A stretch of DNA of 64,000 bases from Affinibrenneria salicis (lineage in GTDB: Bacteria > Pseudomonadota > Gammaproteobacteria > Enterobacterales > Enterobacteriaceae): assembly GCF_008710095.1 (NCBI RefSeq), contig NZ_VYKJ01000001.1:434001-498000 (forward strand). The letters are read 5' to 3'. Below are positions 44,137 to 52,879 of the stretch, one piece after another. The notes beneath the pieces are model-generated. The model did not search any database and was not told the origin of the DNA. It was given only the letters and a program-made list of their open reading frames with translations. A program made the position numbers and the translations under genes. How positions within the stretch are numbered: the stretch's first letter is position 1; the number at the start of each line of letters is the position of its first letter.

Positions 44137-45330
44137 TCAGATCGCCGGCCGCCCCTGCCACACCACCTCGCGGTAGTGCTGCTGGTCGGTATCCCCTTCC
44201 GAGCTCACCACCAGCACGCAGGAAGAAGCGTCCAGCCCCAGCCGCGCCAGCAGCGCCGCGCGCTGCGGACTGTGCAATATCGCCGCCAGCACGCCCATGC
44301 CGACCGCTCCCGATTCGCCGGAAATAATGCGCGCATCCTGCGCCAGCGGATTGCCCAGCACCCGCATCCCCAGCACCGTCACCTTATCCTCGCAGGAAAT
44401 AAACTGCCGCGCGCTGTCGCGCAGCCGCGGCCAGCCGAGCGGGTTGGGTTCGCCGCAGGCCAGGCCGGCCATCATGGTATTCATCTCGCCGCCGACGGCG
44501 ACGATCTCCCCTTTCTGCGCCGAACGGAACAGACAATCGGCGCGATCCGGCTCGACGATGACCGCATGCAGCCGATCGGCGCCGTAACAGTTAGCCAGAT
44601 AGTCCAGCACGCCGGCCGCCATCGCGCCCACCCCCGCCTGCAGAAAGACGTGAGTCGGCGTCGGCCAATCGTTATGCGCGATCTGCTCCACCGACTCCAC
44701 CGCCAGCGTGGCGTAGCCCTGCATAATCCAGGCGGGGATCTTCTCGTAACCGGGCCAGGCAGTATCCTGCACCATCAGCCAGCCGTTTTCCTGCGCGGTG
44801 CGGGTGGTCAGACGCACGGTGTCGTCGTAATTCATCCCGGTGACGATGCACTCCGCTCCCAGACCGGTAATATGCGCCACCCGCTCCGCCGACGATCCCT
44901 TCGGCATATAGATCACCGCCTGCTGCCCCAGCGCGCGGGCCGCCCAGGCGATGCCGCGACCGTGGTTGCCGTCCGTGGTGGTGGTGAAGGTCATCTGCCG
45001 CGGGTGGCTGGCGCAAAACTGTTCGAAGGAAAACGTATTGATATCCAGCTGATATTTTTCGCACACCAGCTGTGCGACAGCATAGGCGCCGCCGAGGATC
45101 TTAAACGCATTCAGGCCGAAGCGCTGCGACTCGTCTTTAACCAGCACGCGCCCGACGCCGAGCGCGGCGGCGAACGCATCCAGCGAATAGAGCGGCGTGG
45201 GGAGATAGCCGGGCATCCGGCGATGAAAGGCGCACGCCTGTTCGGCCTGACGGCGACTAAACAAGGCGTCGGCGGACGGATTAAACGCGGCGTTATCGGC
45301 GATCTGCATCTGTAATGAAAAATTCGACAT
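44137..45330 (-). CDS. ygeX: 2,3-diaminopropionate ammonia-lyase
   Basis: A 397-residue fold-type II PLP enzyme, essentially the length of E. coli YgeX (398). Lys77 in RFGLNAFKILGG is the PLP lysine at the same position as in the E. coli enzyme, and TTTDGNHGRGIAWAAR and the glycine-rich region around SGESGAVGMGVL are typical. It turns D- and L-2,3-diaminopropionate into pyruvate and two ammonia. In this cluster it is the likely final step that yields carbon and nitrogen from the opened purine. First gene of a ygeX-hyuA operon, with a weak sigma-54-like element upstream. Confidence 0.94.
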   Translation of the reverse strand: MSNFSLQMQIADNAAFNPSADALFSRRQAEQACAFHRRMPGYLPTPLYSLDAFAAALGVGRVLVKDESQRFGLNAFKILGGAYAVAQLVCEKYQLDINTFSFEQFCASHPRQMTFTTTTDGNHGRGIAWAARALGQQAVIYMPKGSSAERVAHITGLGAECIVTGMNYDDTVRLTTRTAQENGWLMVQDTAWPGYEKIPAWIMQGYATLAVESVEQIAHNDWPTPTHVFLQAGVGAMAAGVLDYLANCYGADRLHAVIVEPDRADCLFRSAQKGEIVAVGGEMNTMMAGLACGEPNPLGWPRLRDSARQFISCEDKVTVLGMRVLGNPLAQDARIISGESGAVGMGVLAAILHSPQRAALLARLGLDASSCVLVVSSEGDTDQQHYREVVWQGRPAI

Positions 45331-45383
45331 GGTGACATCCTGATCTCAGTAAAAAATGGTGCTGACATATTTCCCGTTATCTC

Positions 45384-45399
45384 ATCAATATTTATGCCA
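45384..45399 (-). promoter_or_regulatory. Weak sigma-54-like element upstream of ygeX
   Basis: On the minus strand TGGCATAAATATTGAT has a good -24 half, but the -12 half reads TTGA instead of TTGC. It lies about 55 bp before ygeX, a plausible distance. The usually invariant C is missing, so this is a low-confidence call. Confidence 0.35.
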
Positions 45400-45627
45400 G
45401 TTTGTGGTTGCCGGCGTCAGATCAATGCCGAATAATCGCAAACAGTGACAATATGAACGGGCGCGCGGGCGCATGCGGCATCCGCGCGGATGCCGGCGAC
45501 GCGGCGCGTTGCTGCGTCGTGGGCGCACGAACGGGACGGCGCGGCGGTATTTCTCAAAATGCGAATAGCGCCGTACGCGTCGCGTCGCGCCAACGATTCC
45601 GAATTCAGACGGTAAGGGGCTTAGCCA

Positions 45628-47400
45628 ATGACAGCCAGAACACTGTCTTTGATGCAGATTCAGACAACCATCCGGCATTTTGCCCAGATGCTCAGTCGCG
45701 TATTACAGCTCGAAGTCGAAATCGTCGACGATCATCTGCTGCGCGTGGCGGGCAGCGGGCCGTACAGCGCCCGAATCGGCCGTCCGTCCGCCAATACCCG
45801 CCTGCTGAAATACGTGATTGACGAGAAAAAAGAGAAGATCGTCATCAATGCGCACCACGATCCAATCTGTCGAACCTGCGGCCAGTACGATCGCTGCGGC
45901 GAACTGGCGTTTATCGGCCTGCCGGTCATGCATGAGGGCGCCTGCCTGGGCGTGATCAGTCTGGCGGCGGTCAACCTGGAACAGCAGCAGCGCCTGCAGG
46001 ACAACATCGAGGTCTTCTCCGATTATATTCGCCACATCTCGGCCCTGCTGGTGGCCAACCTGATGAAGAGCCAGTCCGGCGCCAGCGGGATGGATCAACT
46101 GTTCAGCACGCTAATCAACTGCATGGATCAGGGCATTCTGGTGCTTGACGAGCAGGGACTGGTCAAATTCGCCAACCAGAACGCGCTGAAGCAATTGAAC
46201 ACCCGTTGGGAGCAGCTCAGCCGCACGCCGGTATCCATCCGTCCGCTGGCGGCCGGCAAAGAGTTCGCCAACGGCCATGCGCAGCACATCATCAGCTTCG
46301 CCGCCCAGCAGGAAGTAGTGATCGGCCAGTACCATACGGAAAAAAACCTGCAGCTGTTCCTGCTCGCCTTTCATCAGACGGATCGTTCGGCGCCGCCCGA
46401 CGATCCGCTCACCGAACCGCAGCTCGGCCGTTTTATCGGCAACTCTCCGCCGATCAGGCAGTTGAAACAGCTAATCGGCCGCTTCGCCGACAGCCCGTCC
46501 AGCGTGATGATCACCGGCGAAAGCGGCAGCGGCAAAGAGGTGCTGGCCCAGGCGATCCATCAGCTAAGCGGGCGGCGCAGCCAGCCGTTTATCGCCATCA
46601 ACTGCGCCGCCATTCCCGAGCATTTGCTGGAAAGCGAGCTGTTCGGCTACGTGAAGGGCGCGTTTACCGGCGCTTCGGCCAACGGCAAAATCGGGCTGAT
46701 TCAGTCCGCCAGCCGCGGCACGCTGTTTCTGGATGAGATCGGCGATATGCCGCTGGCGCTGCAGGTAAAACTGCTGCGCGCGCTGGAAACGCGCGAGGTG
46801 CTGCCCATCGGCGCCAGCAAACCGCTGCCGGTCGATATTCGCATCATCTCCGCCACCCACCAGAATCTGGAACGGGCGATCGGCGAGGGGCGATTTCGCG
46901 AAGATCTCTACTACCGGCTGAATGTCATTCCGGTCAGCATTCCGCCGCTGCGCGAACGCGGCGAGGATATCGAGATCCTGGTGCATTATTTTCTCAATAT
47001 GCATACCCGGAGAATGGGCATTACCTATCCCGGCGTCAGCCGCGACGTAATGGATCTGCTGCGCCGCTACCGCTGGCCGGGCAACGTGCGCGAACTGAGC
47101 AATCTGATGGAATATCTGGTTAATATCGTGCCGGACGGCGAGGTGATCGATCGCGCGCTGCTGCCGCCCAGCTTTCACTCGCTGAACGGCGTCGCTCCGC
47201 GCCCCGCAGCGGCCGACGCCATCTCATCGGCGGAAACGGCGGGCGGGGCGTCACCCAGCCTGAAACGGCTGGAACATCAGCTGATCGCCCAGGCGCTGCA
47301 GCGCGGCGCCAATAAGGCGCAGCTGGCGCAGGAGCTGGGCATCAGCGTCGCCACCCTGTATCGCAAAATCAAGAAGTACGGTTTAAACGACAAACCCTGA
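45628..47400 (+). CDS. ygeV: Sigma-54-dependent enhancer-binding regulator
   Basis: A 590-residue activator, matching E. coli YgeV (592). An N-terminal sensor region includes Cys81, Cys84 and Cys90 (CRTCGQYDRC), then a PAS-like part. The AAA+ domain has Walker A GESGSGKE, the sigma-54-contacting GAFTGA, and the RYRWPGNVREL box. The Fis-type helix-turn-helix ends the protein (AQELGISVATLYRKIKKYGL). It should open the -24/-12 promoters found upstream of guaD, ygfK and the xdhC-like gene. It is divergent from ygeX across 297 bp. The Cys cluster hints at a redox, metal or purine-linked signal. Confidence 0.94.
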   Translation: MTARTLSLMQIQTTIRHFAQMLSRVLQLEVEIVDDHLLRVAGSGPYSARIGRPSANTRLLKYVIDEKKEKIVINAHHDPICRTCGQYDRCGELAFIGLPVMHEGACLGVISLAAVNLEQQQRLQDNIEVFSDYIRHISALLVANLMKSQSGASGMDQLFSTLINCMDQGILVLDEQGLVKFANQNALKQLNTRWEQLSRTPVSIRPLAAGKEFANGHAQHIISFAAQQEVVIGQYHTEKNLQLFLLAFHQTDRSAPPDDPLTEPQLGRFIGNSPPIRQLKQLIGRFADSPSSVMITGESGSGKEVLAQAIHQLSGRRSQPFIAINCAAIPEHLLESELFGYVKGAFTGASANGKIGLIQSASRGTLFLDEIGDMPLALQVKLLRALETREVLPIGASKPLPVDIRIISATHQNLERAIGEGRFREDLYYRLNVIPVSIPPLRERGEDIEILVHYFLNMHTRRMGITYPGVSRDVMDLLRRYRWPGNVRELSNLMEYLVNIVPDGEVIDRALLPPSFHSLNGVAPRPAAADAISSAETAGGASPSLKRLEHQLIAQALQRGANKAQLAQELGISVATLYRKIKKYGLNDKP

Positions 47401-47491
47401 GCGGCGAGGCCGCCGCCCCGGATTACTGACAAATTTCGTTATCAGCGAGAGCGGCGCAAGGAAGATCGCGGCGTAACCGTCCGTCCCTCTG

Positions 47492-48067
47492 CTATTGGCT
47501 ATAGCGCACCAGCAGTTGCCGATACTGCGCCGGCGTATCCATATCCCAGTGGATGGTCGGATCCGCCACCGCCACCCGCTGACAGCCGTAGCGTTCGATA
47601 ATCGTCTTCATCGACGTCTGCGGACTGGCCTGGCGCACCGCCTCGCGCACCGGCGCCGGCAGCAGCACCGGGTGCCCTTTACCCTGCGCATAGACCGGGA
47701 TCAGACAGCGATCGCCGCGCCGGCGCCACAGCGCGCGATAGATATCCCGACCGACGGCGGGCATATCGCCCAGCGCCAGAAAGAACGGTCCGTCGCCGGT
47801 GGCGTCGACGCCGCAGCGAATCGAGGAAAACATACCGTCGGTAAAACGCTCGTTATGACACAGCGTGATGCGCGCATGCCGCCGGTAGCGCCACTGCAGC
47901 TCCGCGCCGCGAAAGCCGGTGACCAACACCACCCGGTCGCAGAACGACAGGGCGCCCGCCAGCGCGCCGTCGAGTACGGTCCCCTCTTCCCACGGCAACA
48001 TCATTTTCCACTGCCCCATGCGGCTGGATAAACCGGCCGCCAGCATCAGGCACACTTTTTCCGTCAT
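47492..48067 (-). CDS. ygfJ: MocA-like molybdenum cofactor cytidylyltransferase
   Basis: A 191-residue nucleotidyltransferase. The start LMLAAGLSSRMGQWKMMLPW is the NTP-binding signature of MobA/MocA proteins, and FFLALGDMPAVG carries the metal-binding Asp. MocA converts molybdopterin to the cytosine dinucleotide form used by several xanthine-dehydrogenase-family enzymes; E. coli YgfJ/MocA is the model. It is the last gene of the long minus-strand operon, 42 bp after the [2Fe-2S] subunit gene, consistent with maturing that enzyme. Confidence 0.92.
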   Translation of the reverse strand: MTEKVCLMLAAGLSSRMGQWKMMLPWEEGTVLDGALAGALSFCDRVVLVTGFRGAELQWRYRRHARITLCHNERFTDGMFSSIRCGVDATGDGPFFLALGDMPAVGRDIYRALWRRRGDRCLIPVYAQGKGHPVLLPAPVREAVRQASPQTSMKTIIERYGCQRVAVADPTIHWDMDTPAQYRQLLVRYSQ

Positions 48068-48109
48068 CGGACTCTATCCCCTGTAGCCGCGCGCACGCCG
48101 CTGGACGGC

Positions 48110-48568
48110 TCACTCCGCCAGCACCGCTTTGATGGATTTGATAATCGGCTGATAGCCGGTGCAGCGACACAGGTTGCCCTCCAGCGCCACACGGATTTCA
48201 GCGTCGTCCGGGCGGGCGTTGGCGTCCAGCAACGCTTTGGCGCTCATCAGCACGCCGGGCGTACAGAAACCGCACTGTACCCCGCCGTGGCGGACGAACG
48301 CATTCTGCAGCTTAACGCCTATCGGATCGTGGCGTAACGCTTCGACGGTGGTGATCTCCGCGCCGTGGCACTGCGCGGCCAGCAGCAGACAGGCGCATAC
48401 CGCCCTGCCGTTCATAATGATCGTGCAGGCGCCGCATTCGCCGACGGAGCAGCCCTCTTTGGTGCCGGTCAGCCCGCGATCCTCGCGCAGAAAATCCAGC
48501 AGCCGGGCATTATCGTCCACCGCGGCGCACACCCGAATCCCGTTAATTTTTAGCTCTATCTGATGCAT
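48110..48568 (-). CDS. [2Fe-2S] subunit of a molybdenum hydroxylase
   Basis: A 152-residue subunit with two [2Fe-2S] clusters: CSVGECGACTIIM plus a later Cys in the plant-type domain (about 35-70), then CGFCTPG and CRCTGYQP in the helical domain (about 95-140). It resembles E. coli XdhC (159 residues) and other Xdh small iron-sulfur subunits. It starts 3 bp after the stop of the Mo-FAD fused subunit gene, so the two surely form one enzyme. It relays electrons from the Mo centre to FAD. Confidence 0.93.
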   Translation of the reverse strand: MHQIELKINGIRVCAAVDDNARLLDFLREDRGLTGTKEGCSVGECGACTIIMNGRAVCACLLLAAQCHGAEITTVEALRHDPIGVKLQNAFVRHGGVQCGFCTPGVLMSAKALLDANARPDDAEIRVALEGNLCRCTGYQPIIKSIKAVLAE

Positions 48569-48571
48569 GCT

Positions 48572-51500
48572 TTACTCCTTACTCTCGCATCCGGCCGCCA
48601 GTTCGGCCATCGTCTGGCGAAACATATCGAGATAGACCGGGATTTTATAAACCGCGGACCAACGCCCGCCGATCGCCTGGGTCATCATGTTCTCCAGCAC
48701 CGCCGCCGCCTGGTCGATCGCCGCCTGCGTCGGCGGGAGGCCGAGCAGCGTCTGTTCCACCGCCGTCAACCGCTGCGGATGGCTGAACAGCGCGCCGTCC
48801 ACCAGCCGGCACAGGTCAATCCGCCCCTGTTCGTCCAGCCGAAACAGCGCGCTCAGACTCTGCCGGGTGATATTGACCGCATTGCGGCGCCCGAGCTGTA
48901 AATAGTGGGTATGCAGCGCGCCGGGCTCCGGCGCCGGCAGGATCACGCGGGTCAGCAACTCGCCGGGCCGGCGCTGAGTGCGATAGGTGCCGGTAATAAA
49001 TTCCGCCAGCGGCAGGCGGCGGCTGGCGTTCAGTTCGCGCAGCTCCACCTCGGCGCCATAGACAATCAGCGGCGGCACCGAATCGGCGCAGGGCGCCGCG
49101 TTGACGATATTGCCGCCCACCGTCGCCCGGTTGCGCAATTGCAGAGAGCCGATGGTGCGGCACGCCTGCACCAGCAGCGGATAGCGCGCCTGCAGCCGCG
49201 CATCGGCCACCAGGTCGGTGAAACAGGTCGCGGCGCCGATACTCAGCTCGTCGCCCTGCTGCCGCACGCCCTGCAGCGCCGACAGGCCGGCGATATTCAC
49301 CAGCCGCACCGGCGTGGTCTTCAGCCGCGCCTGCACCAGCACATCGGTGCCGCCGGCTATCGCCTGCGCCTCGCCCTGCGCCAGCATCGCCAGCGCCTCG
49401 TCCAGACTGGCCGGCGACAGCATGCTGAGGGTATTCAGCCTCAGCACCTGTTTATGCTCGCCTGACTGCGCCTGCTGCTCGCTCTGCCGCACCGGTTTCT
49501 TCAGGTTGTAGCCCAGCCGCACCTGCTCCAGCGTCAGCGGCAGCGTGCGGTTCCAGCGGCCGAGCGCGAAGCTGACCGCGTTATTAAGCGCCGCGCCGCC
49601 CAGTTCCAGCACCGGCTCGCCGATCACCTTCGCGCCGTACGGCCCGGCCTTGTCATGATTCTCCAGCGCGATTACCTTGATCTCCGGCACATCGCGGATG
49701 GTGGGCAGCAGGTAGGTGTCGAAATTTTCCGACTTTACTTCGCCCTGTTCGATATTGAAATCTTCCAGCATGCCGTAGCCGATCAGCCCCTGCACCACTC
49801 CGCCGTAGACCTGGCCCTCGAAGCCGACCCGGTTGATGACCTTGCCCACGTCGTGCACCGCGGTGATCTCGCGCAGGGTGATCTTGCCGGTGCGGGTATC
49901 CACCTCGATGTCGGCCACCTGACAACCGTACACCCAGGTAAAGTACGGGCTGCCGCAGCCCTTTTCTTCATCCCAGTGAATATCGGGCGCCACGTGCCAG
50001 CCGTAAGCCGACAGATTGGCCCCGGTGGCCCTGGTCAGCGTCACCACCTGCGGGAAATCGAGGCTGCGCGCCGGATCGTTCAGGTTGAACACCCTGCCGT
50101 CGCGCCACGCCAGCTGGTCGATACCGTCGGCGCCCAGTTGCGCCGCCACCGCGTCGGCCATGCGCCGCTTGATTTTGTTGGCGGCGCTCAGGATCGCCTG
50201 GCCGCCCATCAGCGTGCCGCGCGAGGCTACGGTGGAACCGCCGTCGGCGATCATCGAGGTGGCCGGCTCGCTGAACATCACCTGCTCCAGCGGCAACCCG
50301 AAGGCTTCGGCGGCGATCAGCGACATGACGGTCTGCAACCCCTGGCCGTTTTCCGATACCGAGGTGGAGATATTCACGCTGCCGTCGGCGTTGACCTGGA
50401 TCAGCGCCGATGAGGCGTCCAGCCCCTCGGCCCCCAGCGAACAGCCGCGGTGGCTGAGCGCCAGTCCGATGCCGTATTTTATCGGTCCGCCCTGCGCGTT
50501 CAGCCGGCGGTAGCGTTCGCGTTTGGCAAGAAATTCCGAGCTGTCGGCCGCAGTAAGCAGCGCCTCTTCGGCCGAGACCGTATGTTCGCTAAACACCTGC
50601 CCCGCCATGCTGGTATCCCCTTGTTTAAGGATATTGCGCTGGCGCAGTTCGAGCGGCGACAGCCCAAGCGCCGCCGCCACCTCATCCATCAGCGACTCAT
50701 TGGCCAGGATGACCTGCGGCGCGCCGAAGCCGCGAAACGCCGAAGTGTAGTTATTGTTGGTATAGACGCCGGTCACATCGACCCGCACATTGGGAATACG
50801 GTAAGGCCCGGCGGCCTGGACCGAACTGCGCCAGGTAACAAACGGCGTCTGGCCGGCATAGCTGCCGCCATCGGCCAGCACGTCAATCTTGATCGCCTGG
50901 ATACGCGCCTCGTCATCCAGACCGATCTTATATTTCATTTTGTACGGATGACGTTTGTAACTCTCGCGCATCGACTGTTCGCGGTTATAGGTAAACTTAA
51001 CCGGCCGGCCGGTGAGCTGACACAACAGAGCCGCGCGGCAGGCCAAATGGTCGATGATATCGTCCTTGCCGCCGAACGATCCGCCCAGCACCGAGCGCTT
51101 TACGTTGACCCGCGACTGCGGCAGGCCCAGATATTTCGCCACGAAGCCGCGCACCCGGTGGGCATTCTGCACCGAACCGGCCAGCGACATGATCTGCTCG
51201 TTATCGTCGATCCAGGCGATGATCGATTCCGGCTCCAGGTAGGCGTGCTCCTGGTAACCCACCTCATACTCTCGCTCGAAGATATGCGTCGAGGCGGCGA
51301 AGCCGGCGTCGATATCGCCCTTCACCGTATGGTGGTGATTGATAATGTTGCTGGCGCTGCCGGGGTGGATCAGACGCGCGTCGGGTTTGATCGCTTCTTC
51401 CACGTTGACGATCGGGATAAACGGCGTATAGCGGACGCGAATCAGATCCGCCGCCCGACAGGCCGCCTCATAGCCGGTGGCGGCGATAATGGCGATCACA

Positions 51501-51793
51501 TCGCCGCGAAAAGCGATATTGCGATCCGCCAGCGGCGGGTAGTCGGCAATCACCACGCCGATATGGCTTTCGCCGGGCACATCGCGCGCCGTGGCGATTC
51601 TCACCACGCCCGGCACCTGCAGCGCGTCGCTCAGGTCGATATCCTCCACGCTGCCGGCCGCAATATCCGCGTAGCGGCAGACGCCGTACAGCATATTTTT
51701 CATGTGAATATCGTCGCCGTAAATCGCGCTGCCTTTCACCTTCGCCAGGCCATCCACGCGCGGCACTTCCTGACCAATTAGCTGTGTTTCCAT
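48572..51793 (-). CDS. Molybdenum hydroxylase fused subunit (Mo domain followed by FAD domain)
   Basis: A 1073-residue fusion. Residues 1-760 are an XdhD/aldehyde-oxidase-type Mo domain: GSAIYGDDIH, GGSFGGKDDIIDH, SAFRGFGAPQ, ENGQGLQTVMSL and GEPVLELGGAAL near its end. After a short linker, residues 790-1073 are a complete CO-dehydrogenase-type FAD domain: AIAGGTDVLVQARLK, RNRATVGGNIVNAAPCADS. The usual single-chain order in xanthine dehydrogenases is Fe-S, FAD, Mo; here it is Mo then FAD, with the Fe-S part separate. E. coli has separate XdhD and YgfM. The likely substrate is a purine or a related N-heterocycle; cofactor supply by ygfJ is encoded two genes downstream. Confidence 0.92.
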   Translation of the reverse strand: METQLIGQEVPRVDGLAKVKGSAIYGDDIHMKNMLYGVCRYADIAAGSVEDIDLSDALQVPGVVRIATARDVPGESHIGVVIADYPPLADRNIAFRGDVIAIIAATGYEAACRAADLIRVRYTPFIPIVNVEEAIKPDARLIHPGSASNIINHHHTVKGDIDAGFAASTHIFEREYEVGYQEHAYLEPESIIAWIDDNEQIMSLAGSVQNAHRVRGFVAKYLGLPQSRVNVKRSVLGGSFGGKDDIIDHLACRAALLCQLTGRPVKFTYNREQSMRESYKRHPYKMKYKIGLDDEARIQAIKIDVLADGGSYAGQTPFVTWRSSVQAAGPYRIPNVRVDVTGVYTNNNYTSAFRGFGAPQVILANESLMDEVAAALGLSPLELRQRNILKQGDTSMAGQVFSEHTVSAEEALLTAADSSEFLAKRERYRRLNAQGGPIKYGIGLALSHRGCSLGAEGLDASSALIQVNADGSVNISTSVSENGQGLQTVMSLIAAEAFGLPLEQVMFSEPATSMIADGGSTVASRGTLMGGQAILSAANKIKRRMADAVAAQLGADGIDQLAWRDGRVFNLNDPARSLDFPQVVTLTRATGANLSAYGWHVAPDIHWDEEKGCGSPYFTWVYGCQVADIEVDTRTGKITLREITAVHDVGKVINRVGFEGQVYGGVVQGLIGYGMLEDFNIEQGEVKSENFDTYLLPTIRDVPEIKVIALENHDKAGPYGAKVIGEPVLELGGAALNNAVSFALGRWNRTLPLTLEQVRLGYNLKKPVRQSEQQAQSGEHKQVLRLNTLSMLSPASLDEALAMLAQGEAQAIAGGTDVLVQARLKTTPVRLVNIAGLSALQGVRQQGDELSIGAATCFTDLVADARLQARYPLLVQACRTIGSLQLRNRATVGGNIVNAAPCADSVPPLIVYGAEVELRELNASRRLPLAEFITGTYRTQRRPGELLTRVILPAPEPGALHTHYLQLGRRNAVNITRQSLSALFRLDEQGRIDLCRLVDGALFSHPQRLTAVEQTLLGLPPTQAAIDQAAAVLENMMTQAIGGRWSAVYKIPVYLDMFRQTMAELAAGCESKE

Positions 51794-51889
51794 TAAATTA
51801 CCTTCTCCAGACCGGGATGCCCGGTCGCGCGACGTTATTCTTCGGCCGGCCGGCGCGTTGCCCGGCCGCCTGGCGCGCGACGGGGATAA

Positions 51890-52846
51890 TTATTTTTTTA
51901 CCCGCGGACTGCCGTCCGCCAGCAGCGTTTCGCCCTTCAGACGAGTAATAGGCCCATAGGCCTGCGGCTGGCGGTGCAGATCGAAATTAAAGGTGGTGCG
52001 CTTATAGATCTGGCAAAAATCCAGATCGCAGTGCGCGATCGCCACTTCGTCGCCTTTGGTGACGCAGCTGGCGACCACTTCGCCGGACGGGGCGATAATG
52101 CAGCTGCCGCCGATGTGATCGACGCCTTCTTCCGTCCCCGCCTTAGCGACGCCCACTACCCAGGTGCCGTTCTGGTATGCGCCGGCCTGCATGGAAAGCT
52201 GGTTATGGAACAGGGACAGGTCGTCATGCGCCGGCGCCGGCGCGTTATGCACCGGCGTGTTGTAACCAATCAGCACCATCTCCACGCCCTGTAGCCCCAT
52301 TACGCGGTAGGTTTCGCACCAGCGTCGATCGTTGCAGATCGCCATGCCGAACAGGCCGCCGAACGCCGGGTAGACGGAAAAACGGTCGCCCGGCGTGAAG
52401 TAGCGTTTCTCCAGGTGCTGAAAAGCGCGCCACGGTTCGTGCTCGCGGTGGCCGGGCAGATGCACCTTGTGGTACTTGCCGACGATATCGCCGTTTTTAT
52501 CCACCAGAATCGAGGTGTTATAGCGCCGCCTGACGCCGCCCTCGTCGCTCAGCTCGGCGTACCCGAGGCAGAACCCGATTTGCAATTCCCGCGCCAGTTC
52601 AAACAGCGGCAGGGTGTCCTGCCCGGGCATGCTGGCCTCGCACCAGCTGTCCAGCTGCTGCTCATCCTCGATGTACCAACGCGGGAAGAAGGTGGTCAGC
52701 GCCAGCTCCGGGTAGACGATCAGATCGGCCCCCAGTTGGCGGGCCTCTCGCATCAGTTTCATTAAACGCGCCACCACCTGCGCGCGCGAATCCTCTCGGT
52801 TTACCGGTCCCAACTGGCCGATAGCGACATTGACATAACGAGCCAC
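51890..52846 (-). CDS. N-carbamoyl-D-amino-acid hydrolase (nitrilase superfamily)
   Basis: A 318-residue carbon-nitrogen hydrolase. The Glu-Lys-Cys triad is at Glu47 (YPELAL), Lys127 (KYHKVHLPGHREHEPW) and Cys171 (GMAICNDRRW), the same positions as in characterised D-carbamoylases, which are about 304 residues. It should hydrolyse N-carbamoyl-D-amino acids to the D-amino acid, CO2 and NH3. It follows a D-hydantoinase-type enzyme in pathway logic (hyuA at 42699) and lies 33 bp after an M20-family ureidase gene in one operon. A beta-ureidopropionase-like activity cannot be excluded. Confidence 0.9.
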   Translation of the reverse strand: MARYVNVAIGQLGPVNREDSRAQVVARLMKLMREARQLGADLIVYPELALTTFFPRWYIEDEQQLDSWCEASMPGQDTLPLFELARELQIGFCLGYAELSDEGGVRRRYNTSILVDKNGDIVGKYHKVHLPGHREHEPWRAFQHLEKRYFTPGDRFSVYPAFGGLFGMAICNDRRWCETYRVMGLQGVEMVLIGYNTPVHNAPAPAHDDLSLFHNQLSMQAGAYQNGTWVVGVAKAGTEEGVDHIGGSCIIAPSGEVVASCVTKGDEVAIAHCDLDFCQIYKRTTFNFDLHRQPQAYGPITRLKGETLLADGSPRVKK

Positions 52847-52879
52847 TTTATCTCTCCCTCATCATTAATCTTTCTGGCG

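Noticed and set aside
45331..45627. A second sigma-54 promoter facing ygeV
   Set aside because: Candidate GG...GC pairs on the plus strand lie in a GC-rich run with no resemblance to the rest of the -24/-12 consensus.
50450..51781. A 443-codon plus-strand frame opposite the Mo-FAD fusion gene
   Set aside because: Antisense shadow of a clearly coding gene, rich in Arg/His and without family features.
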